64,000 nucleotides of DNA from Globodera rostochiensis (GCA_018350325.1 JAEVLN010000011.1:2848449-2912448); one strand, 5' to 3'; positions 29,234-41,089 are shown, counted from the first letter of the stretch. Numbers and translations are program-made. Notes: generated by a model from the letters alone, not told the origin.

Positions 29234-31657
29234 ATGGCGTCAAGAAGCGGTACTCCGCCCAATGGTTCTGACTTCGATCCATCCTTTTTCACCCCCGAAG
29301 AAAATGAAACCTTTCATAATTTGTTGCTTCGCATGCGTTCTTTTGAGGCTGCGGTCTGCAGTTACTTTAGACAAATGGAAAGGGAGTCCGGAGAAGCTTC
29401 TAGTCAGCTTAATCAAATTGAAAGATCTGTAAATGACGTAAGCGTAAAAGAAGAAATACATGACTTTGAGCATAATGAGGAAATCGTTAAATTGGATGAT
29501 AAATTGGAAGATATTGAAAGTAATTTGACGGGATTTCAAACAGTCGCTAGGGTAGTGTTGCGGAATTTGGTTGAACGTATGGATAACGAGATAGCCAATG
29601 CTAACCGGTTGATGAATAGCTTAACAGAGAAAATAAGAACGGTTGAATCGGAAGCCCAGCGAGCAATAGATGAAATCCGAGCACGGGTGGAACTGCTGGA
29701 ATTGGGGCAATCGACTATTGAAGAATTTTGGAGTGAAAATGGGCATGGATTTGAGCATGCCCAATTAGGAAGTGACCAAAATGAAAGTTGGAACCGTGAA
29801 CCTCCCAATAACATGGAAAATGAGGAAGAGGGGGAAGAAAATGGTTGTCGTGTGATGATGGCAGACCCATTTTTTATGACGCTCGCGCCACCCGGAGTTT
29901 ATGATGGAAATCCGAGTATTTCTTTTTCTCGATGGGTTAGTAAATTTGAGGATATGCTTCTGCTTTGTCCTCAGCTCAATGAGGTTCAAAAGTTGAACCG
30001 TCTTCGTATTAGCCTTTCGGGACAAGCCCGAGGAATCTTTGAGGGCATCTCGCCTAGTCCAACGACATTGCAAGAGGCGCTTGACTCTTTAAAGGGCAGA
30101 TTTGAAAACGAAAATACGAAATCAATTGCACGACAAACAATGTCGATTTGTAAGCAGGCCCCCGGTGAGAGGGTATACGAATTTGCCAATCGCTTAAACG
30201 AAGTGGTGAGAACTGTTTTATCCGGAGAAACTGAGGAAGCCATTCAGAAGCGTCTTCTGGAAGAGTTTCTTGACAGACTGTCCCCCGATCTGCAATTTGA
30301 GGTTAAATCGGGGCGTCCCACTGACTATTCAAGGGCATATGAATTAGCCCAACATTTTGAGCTCCTCTTAGCTAGTAAGCGGGAGACCCAAGTCTCTGTT
30401 GCTGAATTGTCCTCGAAAGTCGAAGCATTGGCAATTCGACAGCAAGGCAATGTGGGATGGGAAATGAAAGAAACGGATTATAGGAGAGGCGGTAATTCAG
30501 GATGGGAAAGGAAACAAACGGATTATAGGAAAGAAACGGATTATAAAAGGGGCGTCTGCTATTACTGCCAACGACCAGGGCATAGGATCAGGGACTGCCG
30601 AAACCGGAAATATGACGAGTACCAGCAGAAAAACATAAATGTACCGCCAAGAGACAGCAGAAGGGACAACAGACGGAATAATGGAAGTTGGGAGAAAAGA
30701 AGATGGGTAAACAGAAATGAGGATAACGAAAACCGAAGCCGAGAAAGAAATAATTGGAAACGAAATCGCTCGCCCATCCCCGTAGAAAAAAGTCATTGGG
30801 AGAGAAAAAACAGGAGGTTCGAAAGGGAGGAAGAAAAGGATGATTATGGTAGTGATCGATCACAAACTCCTGAGAGGCGCGTACGGTTTCAACGGGGAAG
30901 GGTCGCTGCTGCAAGAGTGGCTAGTCCAATTTTGTTAGCTTTGTTTGCAATTCTATGCCTTTTTGGAAATACTCTCGCATGGGAAGAAGGAGCAAAGCCA
31001 ATGATATGTCTCCCTGACGTCCCAAAAAGCTTGTGGTCCCTACCGACAGATCACATATGCCCGAATTGGACACCAAACCAGTCGCCAGTCAAGGCCGAAT
31101 TCAATATTTTCCGGAAAAATACTGTAAAATATAAAACAGAAGCCACTGCATGCAGTTGTATCAGCACCAAAATTTCGAGACGGGTAGGATTATTAGGTGC
31201 TCATTATGAGGAAATTGACACGAATATAATCGAGGTTCCAACCGCGAAATGTAAGCTGATGCGAGATGAAAAGCATTCTATAGCTGGCGATTTGCATTTC
31301 CAAAATGACACTTTCATGGCAACTAACAATTCCTTAGAAATTGGATGGGGAAGTTGGCCATTCAACCTTTTTTGGAAGGAATCAAGATTATCAAATTGTT
31401 TCACTTACAAAACTGTAGTATTTACACGCCACGGACTGGAAGGCATTAATACCCCCCTAGGGGAGTGTCCGAATTGTGCCTATAAATCGGGAGCGTGCCG
31501 GTGTACTAAAAATAGCCTCTTATGGAACCCCGAAATTATTCAACAATGTGCTTATATTTGGCTCGCAAAATGGAAGGGAGAGTATTCTACATCCATTTGG
31601 ATAGCTGAAGATCGAGATTTTGCATTAACTTTTGAGAATAGGTCGACCCTTTTTTGA
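29234..31657 (+). CDS. gag: Gag polyprotein running into the first part of a glycoprotein-like domain
   Basis: The ATG at 29234 begins MASRSGTPP; no upstream ATG is in frame. Residues 1-230 are coiled-coil rich. A retrotransposon Gag capsid region follows (PGVYDGNPSISFSRWVSKFE, then the GERVYEFANRLNE helix). A zinc knuckle of CCHC type sits at about 30556-30600 (CYYCQRPGHRIRDC). A long Arg/Asn/Glu-rich linker leads at about 30927-30990 to a hydrophobic signal-like segment and then a Cys-rich, Asn-glycosylation-rich ectodomain-like stretch that continues to the TGA at 31655-31657. The next ORF continues in the +1 frame. Having the ectodomain in the gag ORF upstream of pol is unusual. Confidence 0.85.
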   Translation: MASRSGTPPNGSDFDPSFFTPEENETFHNLLLRMRSFEAAVCSYFRQMERESGEASSQLNQIERSVNDVSVKEEIHDFEHNEEIVKLDDKLEDIESNLTGFQTVARVVLRNLVERMDNEIANANRLMNSLTEKIRTVESEAQRAIDEIRARVELLELGQSTIEEFWSENGHGFEHAQLGSDQNESWNREPPNNMENEEEGEENGCRVMMADPFFMTLAPPGVYDGNPSISFSRWVSKFEDMLLLCPQLNEVQKLNRLRISLSGQARGIFEGISPSPTTLQEALDSLKGRFENENTKSIARQTMSICKQAPGERVYEFANRLNEVVRTVLSGETEEAIQKRLLEEFLDRLSPDLQFEVKSGRPTDYSRAYELAQHFELLLASKRETQVSVAELSSKVEALAIRQQGNVGWEMKETDYRRGGNSGWERKQTDYRKETDYKRGVCYYCQRPGHRIRDCRNRKYDEYQQKNINVPPRDSRRDNRRNNGSWEKRRWVNRNEDNENRSRERNNWKRNRSPIPVEKSHWERKNRRFEREEEKDDYGSDRSQTPERRVRFQRGRVAAARVASPILLALFAILCLFGNTLAWEEGAKPMICLPDVPKSLWSLPTDHICPNWTPNQSPVKAEFNIFRKNTVKYKTEATACSCISTKISRRVGLLGAHYEEIDTNIIEVPTAKCKLMRDEKHSIAGDLHFQNDTFMATNNSLEIGWGSWPFNLFWKESRLSNCFTYKTVVFTRHGLEGINTPLGECPNCAYKSGACRCTKNSLLWNPEIIQQCAYIWLAKWKGEYSTSIWIAEDRDFALTFENRSTLF

Positions 31658-31660
31658 CCC
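31645..31660 (+). promoter_or_regulatory. Frame junction between the two retroelement ORFs (+1)
   Basis: The first ORF ends CTT TTT TGA followed by C, and the second ORF is open in the +1 frame across the same bases with no ATG of its own. TTT TGA C resembles known +1 shift contexts in which a slow stop codon follows a slippery Phe or Leu codon. A one-base change in the T6 run (mutation or assembly error) is the alternative. Confidence 0.45.
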
Positions 31661-34600
31661 TGATTGTTTCCCCGAAAATGAGTTTCACCAATTGGTCGTA
31701 TCGGATCAGTCATTTGCTGTGCCTGTTGAGGAATTTAGTCGCACTCTGTTCGAAGCTGGATCGATGTACGAAAACAGGAAGAAAAGAAGTGCCGAACCCG
31801 AGATTGGTCTTGTTTACTCCTCACAATTGTCAGCACAACTAACTGCGTTAAGTTTACAAACTACGCAGGCAACTCAACGTCTTTTTGTAGAGACAGTTCG
31901 AAAAATTTGTACTAGCATGCAGATCATGTCGGATCAAATTTTCACAATGGCCATAGCGAACCCCACTTTGTTGGCCAGATATTTTTTAGGAAACCCATTT
32001 GTTTCAGCCCGCCTTATTAGTAAAAGCATATTGGAGATAAAGCCATGCTTTGCGATTGCTGTGAGTGATTTGCACTATGACTGGCAAATAGGCCACTGTT
32101 TTTTATACCTCCCAGTAACATTTAAATTGGATGGAAAAAAGATGCATGGATTTATGGACCCAATTACTTTTATTATTCACTCCAGCTCAAAAGAAAAAGA
32201 TTGCAAAGGGGAATACCAAACCTATATGATGAGTAACGGAGTACTTAATCAGTATGATCAAAAAACGGGGGATATGAAGCAAATTCCCCCCGAGGCTATC
32301 AGACAGTTGACTCGTAATGGAAAAATTGACTTTCCAGAAATGTCTGCGCAAATATTCAAAAATAAAATTTTAGCAAACTTGACAGAAATGTATTCTCCAG
32401 AAAGCTTCCAAGAAACTTTGAATAGTGCTAAAATGATTCAAGAAATCAATCGACTGTCAAAGCCAAATGCGTGGGAATTTAATTCAGATCAAACAGGACA
32501 ATTCGCAAGTGGAATTGTTTCAAAAGGGTTATTTTCGTTTTTGTGGGGTGGAATCGTAAGTGCCAATCAACTTTGGGTGTTTATGTGTTGCTGTTATGTC
32601 ACCATTACTGCATTAATACAATTGTTTTTGCCATTGGCCATTGCGCAAGCATTACAGTATCTCAATGTGGGGGGATTGCTTGCAGGGTTAATCAGAAGAA
32701 TTTGGAGGGCTCCAATGGTAAGAACTGAAATAAATGGAATCCGTGCAGGAAATGGAGTAAACAATGACATAAAGTTGAAGACCTATCCCCAATTAAATCC
32801 ATTGGAAGTCGATTATCGATTAGACGCTGCTAACAAAGAAAAATCTGTTCCCCTGACAGAAAGATGGCCTTCGCCAAAGGAAAAAGCGAAACCGAAGAGA
32901 AAAACTGTTGAATTTGTATCAATAAACTTAGATGAAAGTCAAATTCCTGGAACAAGCGTAGAATCAAATGTAAAAGCATGTAAAAAACCTAAAAGTGTTA
33001 TGACTGCCCGGGGAAACGATGTAGGTTGTGATGAATGCTTTAGAACAAGAGGAATAGTGAATAGACAAAATGCGATTTTTTTGTTGGACACCGGTGCACA
33101 TGTTTCATTGAGCAGTCTGAAAACAGCTCAAAAATTGGGGTTAAGACAGCTAAACCACCCCGAAATCTCAGGGGTTATTGGTGTAGATGGGAAAATTGTG
33201 CCAGTTTTAGGCCAAAGTGAAATTTTGGTAGAAATATCAGGCTGTACCATAGAAACCACACTCTCAGTGGTGGACAGAGAAATCGGAAAAAGTGGTGCTT
33301 ACGACTTGATATTAGGTCGGAATACTTTCAGGAAATTCCCATTTTACCTGGATTTGCAAAATGGCACATTGATAAAAAAGGGTGAAAAGAAAATCATGAC
33401 TTTTGAAAGCAAGACAGAAAAAGAAAATGAAATATTGTCGAATTTGATGGAACAAGCCAACACCAAAGACGAAATTGAGCTTAAAAAGTTATATGAGTGT
33501 TTAAGAAAAAATTGGGACGTTTTTTCAGCCAATGAATACGATTTAGGAACATGTGAAATCATTGCACCCCCTATTTTAACAACAACGGAAGTACCAGAAC
33601 GCAGGAAACCGTACCCTGTGCCAGAGAAGTATGAGGCAGAACTGAAAATTCACATTAAGAAAATGTTAGAAGTAGGTGTCATCAAAGAAAGTTTTACGCC
33701 TTGGGTGCATAGTATTGTGTTGGTCAAAAAGTCAACCGGACAATTAAGACCGTGCGTTGATTTTCGACCTCTTAATAAAGTCACAATTCCTGACCCTTAC
33801 CCACTACCCCGAATGGATAAGGCAATTTTTGGAGCAGCTGGTAAGCAATGGTATTCCACCTTGGATATGGCCTCTGGATTCTGGCAAATACCATTGGATT
33901 CAGAGAGTTCATACAAGTGCGGTATTATAACGCCATGGGGTTTGTTTCAAATGCTTAAACTGCCGTTTGGTTTAAGGAACGCTCCGAGTATTTTTCAAAG
34001 GACAATGGATAAAATTTTGGAAGGAATGTCAAACGTTTCAGTATACATAGATGATATCTTAGTCCATTCCGATACACTTGAAGAGCATTTAAATAGTTTG
34101 GATGAAATTTTTGTTCGATTCCGAAAAAACGGTCTAAAACTGAAAGGAGCTAAGTGTCGATTCCTTCAAGAAAAATGTGTTTATTTAGGTCATATTCTAT
34201 CAAAAAATGGATATCAACCGTCACTGACTAACCGGGAAGTGATCGAAAATTTTCCTGAACCGAAAGATGTTAAAGAAATCAAACGATTTCTAGGAATGGT
34301 TTCGTTCTTTCGTAAATTCATTCCGAATTTTGCTAGCATTGCACACCCTTTGAATCGATTGACAAGAGGAGATCAGAAAAGCTTTGAATGGGGAGAAAAA
34401 GAAGAAAAAGCGATGAGTGAATTGAAAGCAGAATTATTAAAGTCCCCGTGCCTTAAGCCGCCAAATTACAACTTACCGTTTTATTTATTTACGGATGCTT
34501 CGGCCATAGCCTACGGAGGGGCTTTAATGCAGGCTAAGAATGGTGAGCAAATGCATGCCGTAGGGTACTGGTCTCGTACCCTAAACGATGTGGAGAGTAG

Positions 34601-36074
34601 GTTGCCACCCACTCACGGTGAATTGGCTGCCATAGTGCATGCCGTTCAAAATTTCCGTCCAATAATATATGGAGTTGATTTAATAATTTTAACCGATCAT
34701 CGACCACTCACATTTCTGTTTCAAAAAGCAAGCACAAATCCCAAATTGAATAGGTGGCTTATGGCCATGCAGGAATACGAACCTAAGGTTATCTATGTTG
34801 AAGGAAGGGCGAATAGAGTAGCCGATGCCCTTTCCCGAGTACCAATTTCATGGGACGGAGTGGAGGCTAAACTTAAAGAAGATATACCACATTTATTGGC
34901 CATAGAGGAAGCGATAGATAGACAAAAAATAGAGAAAGAAACGAAGAATGATCCAATACTTTCAAGAGTAGTGTCAAAAATAAGAGAGAATTGGACGGAT
35001 CCGATTGAAGTTGATGTAGAATTATTTTACCAAAACAGAGACAATTTATATTTGGAAGGTGGTTTAATCCGAAAAGGTCCAAATGGGCAGTTAGTGATTC
35101 CAGAAAAACTGAAAGTACCTGTTTTGGAGCTGATACATAAGGCCCATTTTGGAATTGTGAGGGGTAAAGCGAAAGCTAGGAAGCATGTATGGTGGCCAAA
35201 AATATCAGAAGATTTAGAGAATTTTGTAAAAGAATGCGAAATATGTCAAAGAAATGCCCCAAGTCCACCCCGATCAGAGCCTGATTATCGATGGCCCGAG
35301 TCCAAATTCCCTTTTGAGAGAGTGCATGCGGACCTTGCCGGTCCTATATGGGGAACTAATTTTTTAATACTAATTGATTCTCACTCAAAATTTCCATTTG
35401 TTCATCAAATGAACTCGACAAACTCTTTACAAATAATAAACGCGTTCCGCGAAATATTTGGTGTCTTTGGATCCCCCCGGTTGCTAGTGACGGACAATGG
35501 TCCTCAGTTTACGTCGTCTGAGATGTCGGATTTTTTGTGGGGAGAGGGAGTGATACACAAAACAACGGCACCATATCACCCCTCAAGCAACGGCGAGGCA
35601 GAAAGATTTGTGAGGACCCTTAAGGAGGGGCTCAAAAAACTTTTGGATGAGGGCAATAATCTGAAGATGGCCCAATTTATTCTCCTACAAGAGTACCGGG
35701 CGTCCCCAAGTACAGTTTTGAATGGAAATAGCCCCGCTCAAATGTTTTTGAGAAGGGAACTACGGACAGAAATGGACCGATTAAAAATGCCGCCAAAAGA
35801 AAGGCCGGAGGATGGAGGCCCTCAGGCGGAAAGACAAGAAAGGCATTCGGCGGTGGACGAGGGGCGTCCGAGCAATCGGATCAGGAAACGGAAAAGTTTC
35901 GAAGGCGGAGACTCCGTCTGGGTCCAGAATTTGGGTGAAAGGAACAGATGGACTCCGGCGGTGCTGTTGGAGCCAATAGGAGAACGAATGTGGAGAATGG
36001 AAATGGAAGGGGGCGGAGAGAGAGTCGCGCATCTCGACCAAATAAAAGAAAGACGATTGCCCACTCGTCAATGA
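31658..36074 (+). CDS. pol: Glycoprotein-like second part, protease, RT, RNase H and integrase polyprotein
   Basis: The frame is open from 31632 to TGA at 36072-36074. The first 350 residues continue the glycoprotein-like domain: a dibasic RKKRS site, a helical stretch and a hydrophobic membrane segment near 32560-32660. An aspartic protease follows (LLDTGAHVSL, about 33082). The RT has VYIDDILVHSD near 34043. The RNase H has a TDASA motif near 34492. The integrase has an HHCC zinc-binding region (35134-35260) and a DDE triad (HADLAGP, TDNGPQFTS, GEAERF). There is no separate start codon, so expression as a fusion with Gag by recoding is likely. All catalytic motifs look intact. Confidence 0.88.
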
Positions 36075-36302
36075 TACCTCAGTCTCCACTTTGTACATTT
36101 TTTTTCTCTCCAATATTAGTTCATTTTTGCCCTTCCCCTAAAAACTGTTTCTTTCCTAACATTAAAATAATCAAATATATAAATTCCCTTCCCAATATTC
36201 ACCATTCCATCTCACAATCTTTGCTTTCAGCAATTTTTGTTTTTCCTGATCACCTTCCACTCTCGACCTGATCACTTCCCTCAATCCCAAATCTAATAAT
36301 CC

Positions 36303-37106
36303 ATGGCGTCGGAAGACCTAAGCGTGATCCTGGAGCCCGAGCAAGAGAAAGAGAATGTCGACCCCAAGAGTGAGGAGAAGCCTCGCAAAAAGCGCCTCTT
36401 GCCGGCTCCGATGGTTGGCGAAGTGGCCAGAATGATGGATCATTTGAAGAGTGCTATGATGGACGAGATCCGCGGTTGCTTGGAGCTGGTGCGAGAGGCC
36501 ATGATGGACGAGGTCCAACAGGCAGTGAACAACCTGTGGGCCAAGATTCGGCCAATTTTGGAAGACCAAAGCCGATCAATCGCGGCTTTGGCAGAGGCCA
36601 TGGATGAGATGACGATAAAAGAGGCGGAGAATGAGGCGCCGGAGGCGTCAGGTAACCCACAGGCCAGTGGAGGTCCAGCGGTGGCCGAACCGTTGGCTAA
36701 CCAAAGTCCAGCAATTGAAAGAGGCCCAGCGGACGATGAACTGCGGGAGGATCAAAGCCCACCACGAGGTGGAGGTCCAATTGGCAATGAGCCATTGGCT
36801 AATCAGGCACCGGCCCGGAACGCACGAAGCAACGTGGGATTTTTTAATGGTGGGCGCGGCGGCTACGGCGGTGAATGGCGCGGCCGGCGCCGTCAGGACA
36901 ATGGACGTGGGCGATTGAACTTCTTGTTCCGCCAGCTTGAGCGCGAAGTGGGAGGACGCGCGCATGTGCCGCATCCCTACCTGGAGTTCCGTCGTGGTGG
37001 AGGCCGGCGAGGGAATGGACCGTACAACGGGTTCGAGCGTGGGCGTGGATCGTATGGCCGTGCGGATCGGGCGGCGAGCGGAGGCGGACCACGCGGAGGG
37101 CACTGA
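36303..37106 (+). CDS. Accessory ORF of the LTR element, helical N-terminus and RGG-rich C-terminus
   Basis: The 267-codon ORF has its own ATG between pol and the 3' LTR. Residues 1-110 are acidic then helical, with repeated amphipathic segments (MVGEVARMMDHLKSAMMDEI). Residues 110-165 are low-complexity with Pro, Ala and Glu. Residues 175-267 are rich in RGG/GRG/GGY motifs, the hallmark of RNA-binding low-complexity tails. A role in binding element RNA or in granule formation is inferred. I do not know a retrotransposon family with this accessory gene. The 229 bp before it (36075-36302) carry a pyrimidine-rich stretch and no ORF. Confidence 0.75.
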   Translation: MASEDLSVILEPEQEKENVDPKSEEKPRKKRLLPAPMVGEVARMMDHLKSAMMDEIRGCLELVREAMMDEVQQAVNNLWAKIRPILEDQSRSIAALAEAMDEMTIKEAENEAPEASGNPQASGGPAVAEPLANQSPAIERGPADDELREDQSPPRGGGPIGNEPLANQAPARNARSNVGFFNGGRGGYGGEWRGRRRQDNGRGRLNFLFRQLEREVGGRAHVPHPYLEFRRGGGRRGNGPYNGFERGRGSYGRADRAASGGGPRGGH

Positions 37107-37126
37107 TCAGATGATGGACTGGACTC

Positions 37127-37144
37127 GCGCGAAGGGGGGAGAGA
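37127..37144 (+). other. Polypurine tract
   Basis: GCGAAGGGGGGAGAGA immediately precedes the 3' LTR, the expected site of plus-strand priming. Confidence 0.8.
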
Positions 37145-37522
37145 TGTTGGATTCCCTCTGATTGAAAAAAGCCGCTTTTGGTTCCCCACCCATCCATCAC
37201 TCGTCCCCATCCCTTCACTAAACCCAAAATACAATCTGTTGCCCTTTATGCATTTGCCGATTTTCCCAGCCAATATTTGTGTAACGGGACCTCTGCCCGT
37301 TTCCCTCTCGAATGTTTTCTCGACTCCTCCCTCCCTTGACCAGTATTTAAGAAATATGCTTCAGCCATTCTTCAGGTTCTTTTATCTCAATTTTGTCAGG
37401 TTCCCTGCCTGAGCTTTCTTTTGCATTTACCATACTTTTGCCTTAAACCTTCGATAAACTCTTTTCCCAACCAAGCCCCAAATTTGAGTCGAGAGTCCAA
37501 ATCAAGAGTCGGGGACACAACA
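37145..37522 (+). repeat. 3' LTR
   Basis: 378 bp, same sequence as the 5' LTR as far as can be compared by eye, from TGTTGG to ACAACA. The next base begins a C-rich satellite. Confidence 0.93.
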
Positions 37523-40500
37523 CCCCCCCCCCAATCAGTCCCCAGATGAACTGTTCCAGCCGTTGACCCTCCCTCCCCCCCCCCAATCAGTCCCCAGATG
37601 AACTGTTCCAGCCGTTGACCCTCCCCCCCCCCCCCAATCAGTCCCCAGATGAACTGTCCAGCCGTTGACCCTCCCTCCCCCCCCCCCAATCAGTCCCCAG
37701 ATGAACTGTTCCATCGTTGACCCTCCCTCCCTCCCCCAATCAGTCCCCAGATGAACTGTTCCAGCCGTTGACCCCCCTCCCCCCCCCCAATCAGTCCCCA
37801 GATGAACTGTTCATCCGTTGACCCTCCCTCCCTCCCCCAATCAGTCCCCAGATGAACTGTTCCATCCGTTGACCCTCCCTCCCCCCCCCCAACAGTCCCC
37901 AGATGAACTGTTCCAGCCGTTGACCCTCCCTCCCCCCCCCCAATCAGTCCCAGATGAACTGTTCCATCCGTTGACCCTCCCTCCCCCCCCCAATCAGTCC
38001 CCAGATGAACGTTCCATCCGTTGACCCTCCCTCCCCCCCCCAATCAGTCCCCAGATGAACTGTTCCATCGTTGACCCTCCCTCCCTCCCCCCAATCAGTC
38101 CCCAGATGAACTGTTTCCATCCGTTGACCTCCCTCCCTCCCCCCCCAATCAGTCCCCAGATGAACTGTTCCATCCGTTGACCCTCCCCCCTCCCCCCCAA
38201 TCAGTCCCCAGATGAACTGTTCCATCCGTTGACCCTCCCTCCCTCCCCCCAATCAGTCCCCAGATGAACTGTTCCATCCGTTGACCCTCCCTCCCCCCCC
38301 AATCATCCCCAGATGAACTGTCCTCCGTTGCACCTCCCTCCCCCCCAATCAGTCCCCAGATGAATGTTCCATCCGTTGACCCTCCCTCCCCCCCCCAATC
38401 AGTCCCAGATGAACTGTTCCATCGTTGACCCTCCCTCCCCCCCCCAATCAGTCCCCAGATGAACTGTTCCATCCGTTGACCCCCCTCCCTCCCCCAATCA
38501 GTCCCAGATGAACTGTTCATCCGTTGACCCTCCCCTCCCCCCCCAATCAGTCCCCAGATGAACTGTTCATCCGTTGACCCTCCCTCCCCCCCCCAATCAG
38601 CCCCAGATGAACTGTTCCATCCGTTGACCCTCCCTCCTCCCCCCCAATCAGTCCCAGATAACTGTTCCATCCGTTGACCCTCCCTCCCTCCCCCCCAATC
38701 AGTCCCCAGATGAACTGTCCATCCGTTGACCCTCCCTCCCCCCCCAATCAGTCCCCAGATGAACTGTTCCATCCGTTACCCTCCTCCCTCCCCCCCCCAA
38801 TCAGTCCCCAGATGAACTGTTCCATCCGTTGACCCTCCTCCCCCCCCCAATCAGTCCCCAGATGAACTGTTCCATCCGTTGACCCTCCCTCCCTCCCCCC
38901 AATCAGTCCCCAGATGAACTGTTCCATCCGTTGACCCTCCCTCCCCCCCCCAATAGTCCCCAGATGAACTGTTCCATCCGTTGACCCTCCCTCCCCCCCC
39001 AATCAGTCCCCAGTGAACTGTTCCATCCGTTGACCCTCCCTCCCTCCCCCCCAATCAGTCCCCAGATGAACTTTCCATCCGTTGACCCTCCCTCCCCCCC
39101 CCAATCAGTCCCCAGATGAACTGTTCCATCCTTGACCCTCCCTCCCCCCCCCCCAATCAGTCCCCAGATGAACTGTTCCATCCGTTGACCTCCCTCCCCC
39201 CCCCAATCAGTCCCCAGATGAACTGTTCCATCCGTTGACCCTCCCTCCCCCCCCCAATCAGTCCCCAGATGAACTGTTCCATCCGTTGACCCCTCCCTCC
39301 CCCCCCCCATCAGTCCCCAGATGAACTGTTCCAGCCGTTGACCCTCCCTCCTCCCCCCCAATCATCCCAGATGAACTGTTCCAGCCGTTGACCCTCCCTC
39401 CCCCCCCCAATCAGTCCCCAGATGAATGTTCCAGCCGTTGACCCTCCCTCCCCCCCCCAATCAGTCCCCAGATGAACTGTTCCAGCGTTGACCCTCCCTC
39501 CCCCCCCCCAATCAGTCCCCAGATGAACTGTTCCAGCCGTTGACCTCCCTCCCCCCCCCCAATCAGTCCCCAGATGAACTGTTCCAGCCGTTGACCCTCC
39601 CTCCCCCCCCCCAATCAGTCCCCAGATGAAACTGTTCCAGCCGTTGACCCTCCCTCCCCCCCCCAATCAGTCCCCAGATGAACTGTTCATCCGTTGACCC
39701 TCCCTCCCTCCCCCCCAATCATCCCCAGATGAACTGTTCCAGCCGTTGACCCTCCCTCCCCCCCCCAATCAGTCCCCAGAGAACTGTTCCATCCGTTGAC
39801 CCTCCCTCCCCCCCCCAATCAGTCCCCAGATGAACTGTTCAGCCGTTGACCCTCCCTCCTCCCCCCCAATCAGTCCCCAGATGAACTGTTTCCATCCGTG
39901 ACCCTCCCTCCCCCCCCCAATCAGTCCCCAGATGAACTGTTCCAGCCGTTGACCCTCCTCCCCCCCCCCAATCAGTCCCCAGATGAACTGTTCCATCCGT
40001 TGACCCTCCCTCCCCCCCCCCAATCAGTCCCCAGATGAACTGTTCCATCCGTTGACCCTCCCTCCCTCCCCCCCATCAGTCCCCAGATGAACTGTCCCGT
40101 TGTTCCATCGTTACCCTCCTCCCCCCCCCAATCATCCCCAGATGAACTGTTCCATCCGTTGACCCTCCCTCCCTCCCCCCAATCAGTCCCCAGTGAACTG
40201 TTCCATCCGTTGACCCTCCCTCCCCCCCCAATCAGTTCCCCAGATGAACTGTTCCATCCGTTGACCCTCCCTCCCTCCCCCCCAATCAGTCATCCAGATG
40301 AACTGCTTCCACCGTTGACCCTCCCTCCCTCCCCCCCAATCAGTCCCCAGATGAACTGTTCCATCCGTTGCCCTCCCTCCCTCCCCCCCCCAATCAGTCC
40401 CCGATGAACTGTTCATCCGTGTGAACCCTCCTCCCCCCCCAATCAGTCCCCCGATGAACTGTTCCATCCGTTGACCCTCCCTCCCCTCCCCAATCAGTCC

Positions 40501-41089
40501 CCAGATTGAACTGTTCCATCCGTTGACCCTCCCTCCCTCCCCCCCAACAGTCCCCAGATGAACTGTTCCATCCGTTGACCCTCCCTCCCCCCCCCAATCA
40601 GTCCCTCAGATGAACTGGTCAATCCGTTGACCCTCCTCCCCACCCCATCAGTCCCCAGATAGACTTTCCATCCGTTGAACCTCCCTCCCCCCCCCCAATC
40701 AGTCCCCAGATGAACTGTTTCCATCGTTTGACCCTCCCTTCCCTCCCCCCAATCAGTCCCCAGATGAACTGTTCCAGCCGTTGCCCTCCCTCCCCCCCCC
40801 CCAATCAGTCCCCAGATGAACTGTTCATCCGTTGACCCTCCCCCCTCCCCCCCAATCAGTCCCCAGATGAACTGTTCCAGCCGTTGACCCTCCCTCCCCC
40901 CCCCAATCAGTCCCCAGATGAACTGTTCCATCCGTTGACCCTCCCTCCCCCCCCCCCAATAGTCCCCAGATGAATTGTTCCATCCGTGTTGACCCTCCCT
41001 CCCCCCCCCAATCAGTCCCAGATGAACTGTTCATCCGTTGACCCTCCCTCCCTCCCCCCCCAATCATCCCCAGATGAACTGCTCCAGCT
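37523..41089. repeat. 3.5 kb satellite of about 50 bp units
   Basis: About 70 tandem units containing CAATCAGTCCCCAGATGAAC, then TGTTCCATCCGTTGACC and a C-rich spacer of variable length. Most variation is in C-run length plus single-base deletions (for example CCAGTGAAC, CATCGTTGA). A sub-variant with CCAGCCGTTGACC replaces CCATCCGTTGACC in blocks at about 37550-37960 and 39320-39760. Long apparent ORFs here are artefacts of the repeat. The array starts at the last base of the 3' LTR and ends inside or next to the acetylcholine-receptor-like gene. Confidence 0.95.

Larger units (their letters stand above)
28588..37522 (+). mobile_element. LTR retrotransposon (Ty3/gypsy-type) with an internal glycoprotein-like domain
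   Basis: Two 378 bp direct repeats, identical as far as I can compare them by eye, bound an 8.9 kb element with primer-binding site, gag with zinc knuckle, protease, RT, RNase H, integrase and a polypurine tract. The domain order is gag, glycoprotein-like, protease, RT, RNase H, integrase, then an RGG-rich accessory ORF. Near-identical LTRs indicate a recent insertion. The 5 bp flanking the two LTRs do not match; instead each side is a different satellite array. The RT box YIDDIL and a GPY/F-like integrase tail support the Ty3/gypsy lineage. Confidence 0.92.
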
